Assembly: GCA_035540755.1 (NCBI GenBank)
Contig: DATLGD010000049.1
Location: 1 to 58,621 of the forward strand
DNA from: DATLGD01 sp035540755
GTDB taxonomy: Bacteria > Actinomycetota > Actinomycetes > Mycobacteriales > SCTD01
Length of the DNA: 58,621 nucleotides
Direction: 5' to 3'
The notes below the pieces were generated by a model. It did not search any database, was not told where the DNA came from, and saw only the letters and a program-made list of their open reading frames with translations. Below, piece after piece: positions 58,556 through 58,621 of the stretch (position 1 is the stretch's first letter; each line of letters begins with the position of its first letter). Position numbers and translations under genes: made by a program.

Positions 58556-58621
58556 GGGCGGAGAGTCTGCCAGCCCGCTCAGGGTCCCCAGCGCCGGCGG
58601 TGCGCCGCCGGGTCGAACACC

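Overview
This is 58.6 kb of a very GC-rich chromosome. Third codon positions are almost all G or C. It is nearly fully coding on both strands, with about 65 protein genes. I see no tRNA or rRNA genes, insertion sequences, prophage or CRISPR. A SigR/RsrA pair with a perfect GGGAAT-N18-GTT promoter, a bL37 micro-gene, a CmtR-type ArsR, a BsaP-type domain near bioB, a rsgA-aroA-SRAP block close to sigR and many leaderless-looking starts all point to Actinomycetota. A Frankiales/Geodermatophilales-like organism is plausible, but the genus cannot be fixed from this sequence.

Layout. 1-4604: leucine/isovalerate degradation (acyl-CoA carboxylase beta and alpha, HMG-CoA lyase), translationally linked to a two-subunit fluoride channel. 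4605-6200: three small hypothetical genes. 6262-10422: a fused SecDF and a K+/H+ antiporter. 10473-11230: bfd-bfr iron storage behind an IdeR-like box. 11304-14160: MsrA, membrane and coiled-coil proteins, HisN. 14157-17130: beta-ketoacyl synthase divergent from FabD-FabG. 17134-21872: a minus-strand operon of a short-chain dehydrogenase, hydrolase, unknown protein and membrane hydrolase. 22041-24318: ACP, an intact FabI-type reductase and an alcohol dehydrogenase. 24308-25353: CmtR-like repressor and a cation transporter. 25396-28918: a nucleoside-phosphorylase-like protein divergent from an ABC importer. 29186-34916: an acyl-activation cluster with two adenylate-forming ligases, an acyl-CoA dehydrogenase, a second ACP, and a second FabI that has lost its catalytic residues. 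34968-41594: K+ channel, RsbW-like kinase, beta-solenoid lipoprotein, membrane protein, TetR with a diiron protein, and a surface protein. 41613-49658: rsgA, aroA, SRAP, DksA-like protein, methyltransferase, hydrolase, DtxR-family regulator, sigR-rsrA, galE, bL37. 49713-58555: DUF5317, a degenerate biotin carboxylase with enoyl-CoA hydratase, a proteasome-type hydrolase, aminopeptidase P, pilT, a GNAT-BsaP fusion, a shortened BrkB-like protein, tag and bioB.

The most unusual items are these. (1) An acyl/aryl-CoA ligase is fused in one reading frame to a C-terminal ArsR DNA-binding domain, at the head of a cluster with an ACP and a catalytically dead FabI paralogue. (2) An 84-bp repeat sits between genes in two unrelated operons. 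In both copies it forms a 27-codon open frame whose stop overlaps the next gene's start, as if it were a portable translational coupler. (3) A GNAT domain is fused to a BsaP-like Cys/His domain beside bioB. (4) Four CTCA direct repeats at exact 11-bp spacing lie in front of a beta-solenoid lipoprotein gene. (5) A 28-nt element occurs just after two unrelated stop codons in the same sense orientation (27 of 28 identical).
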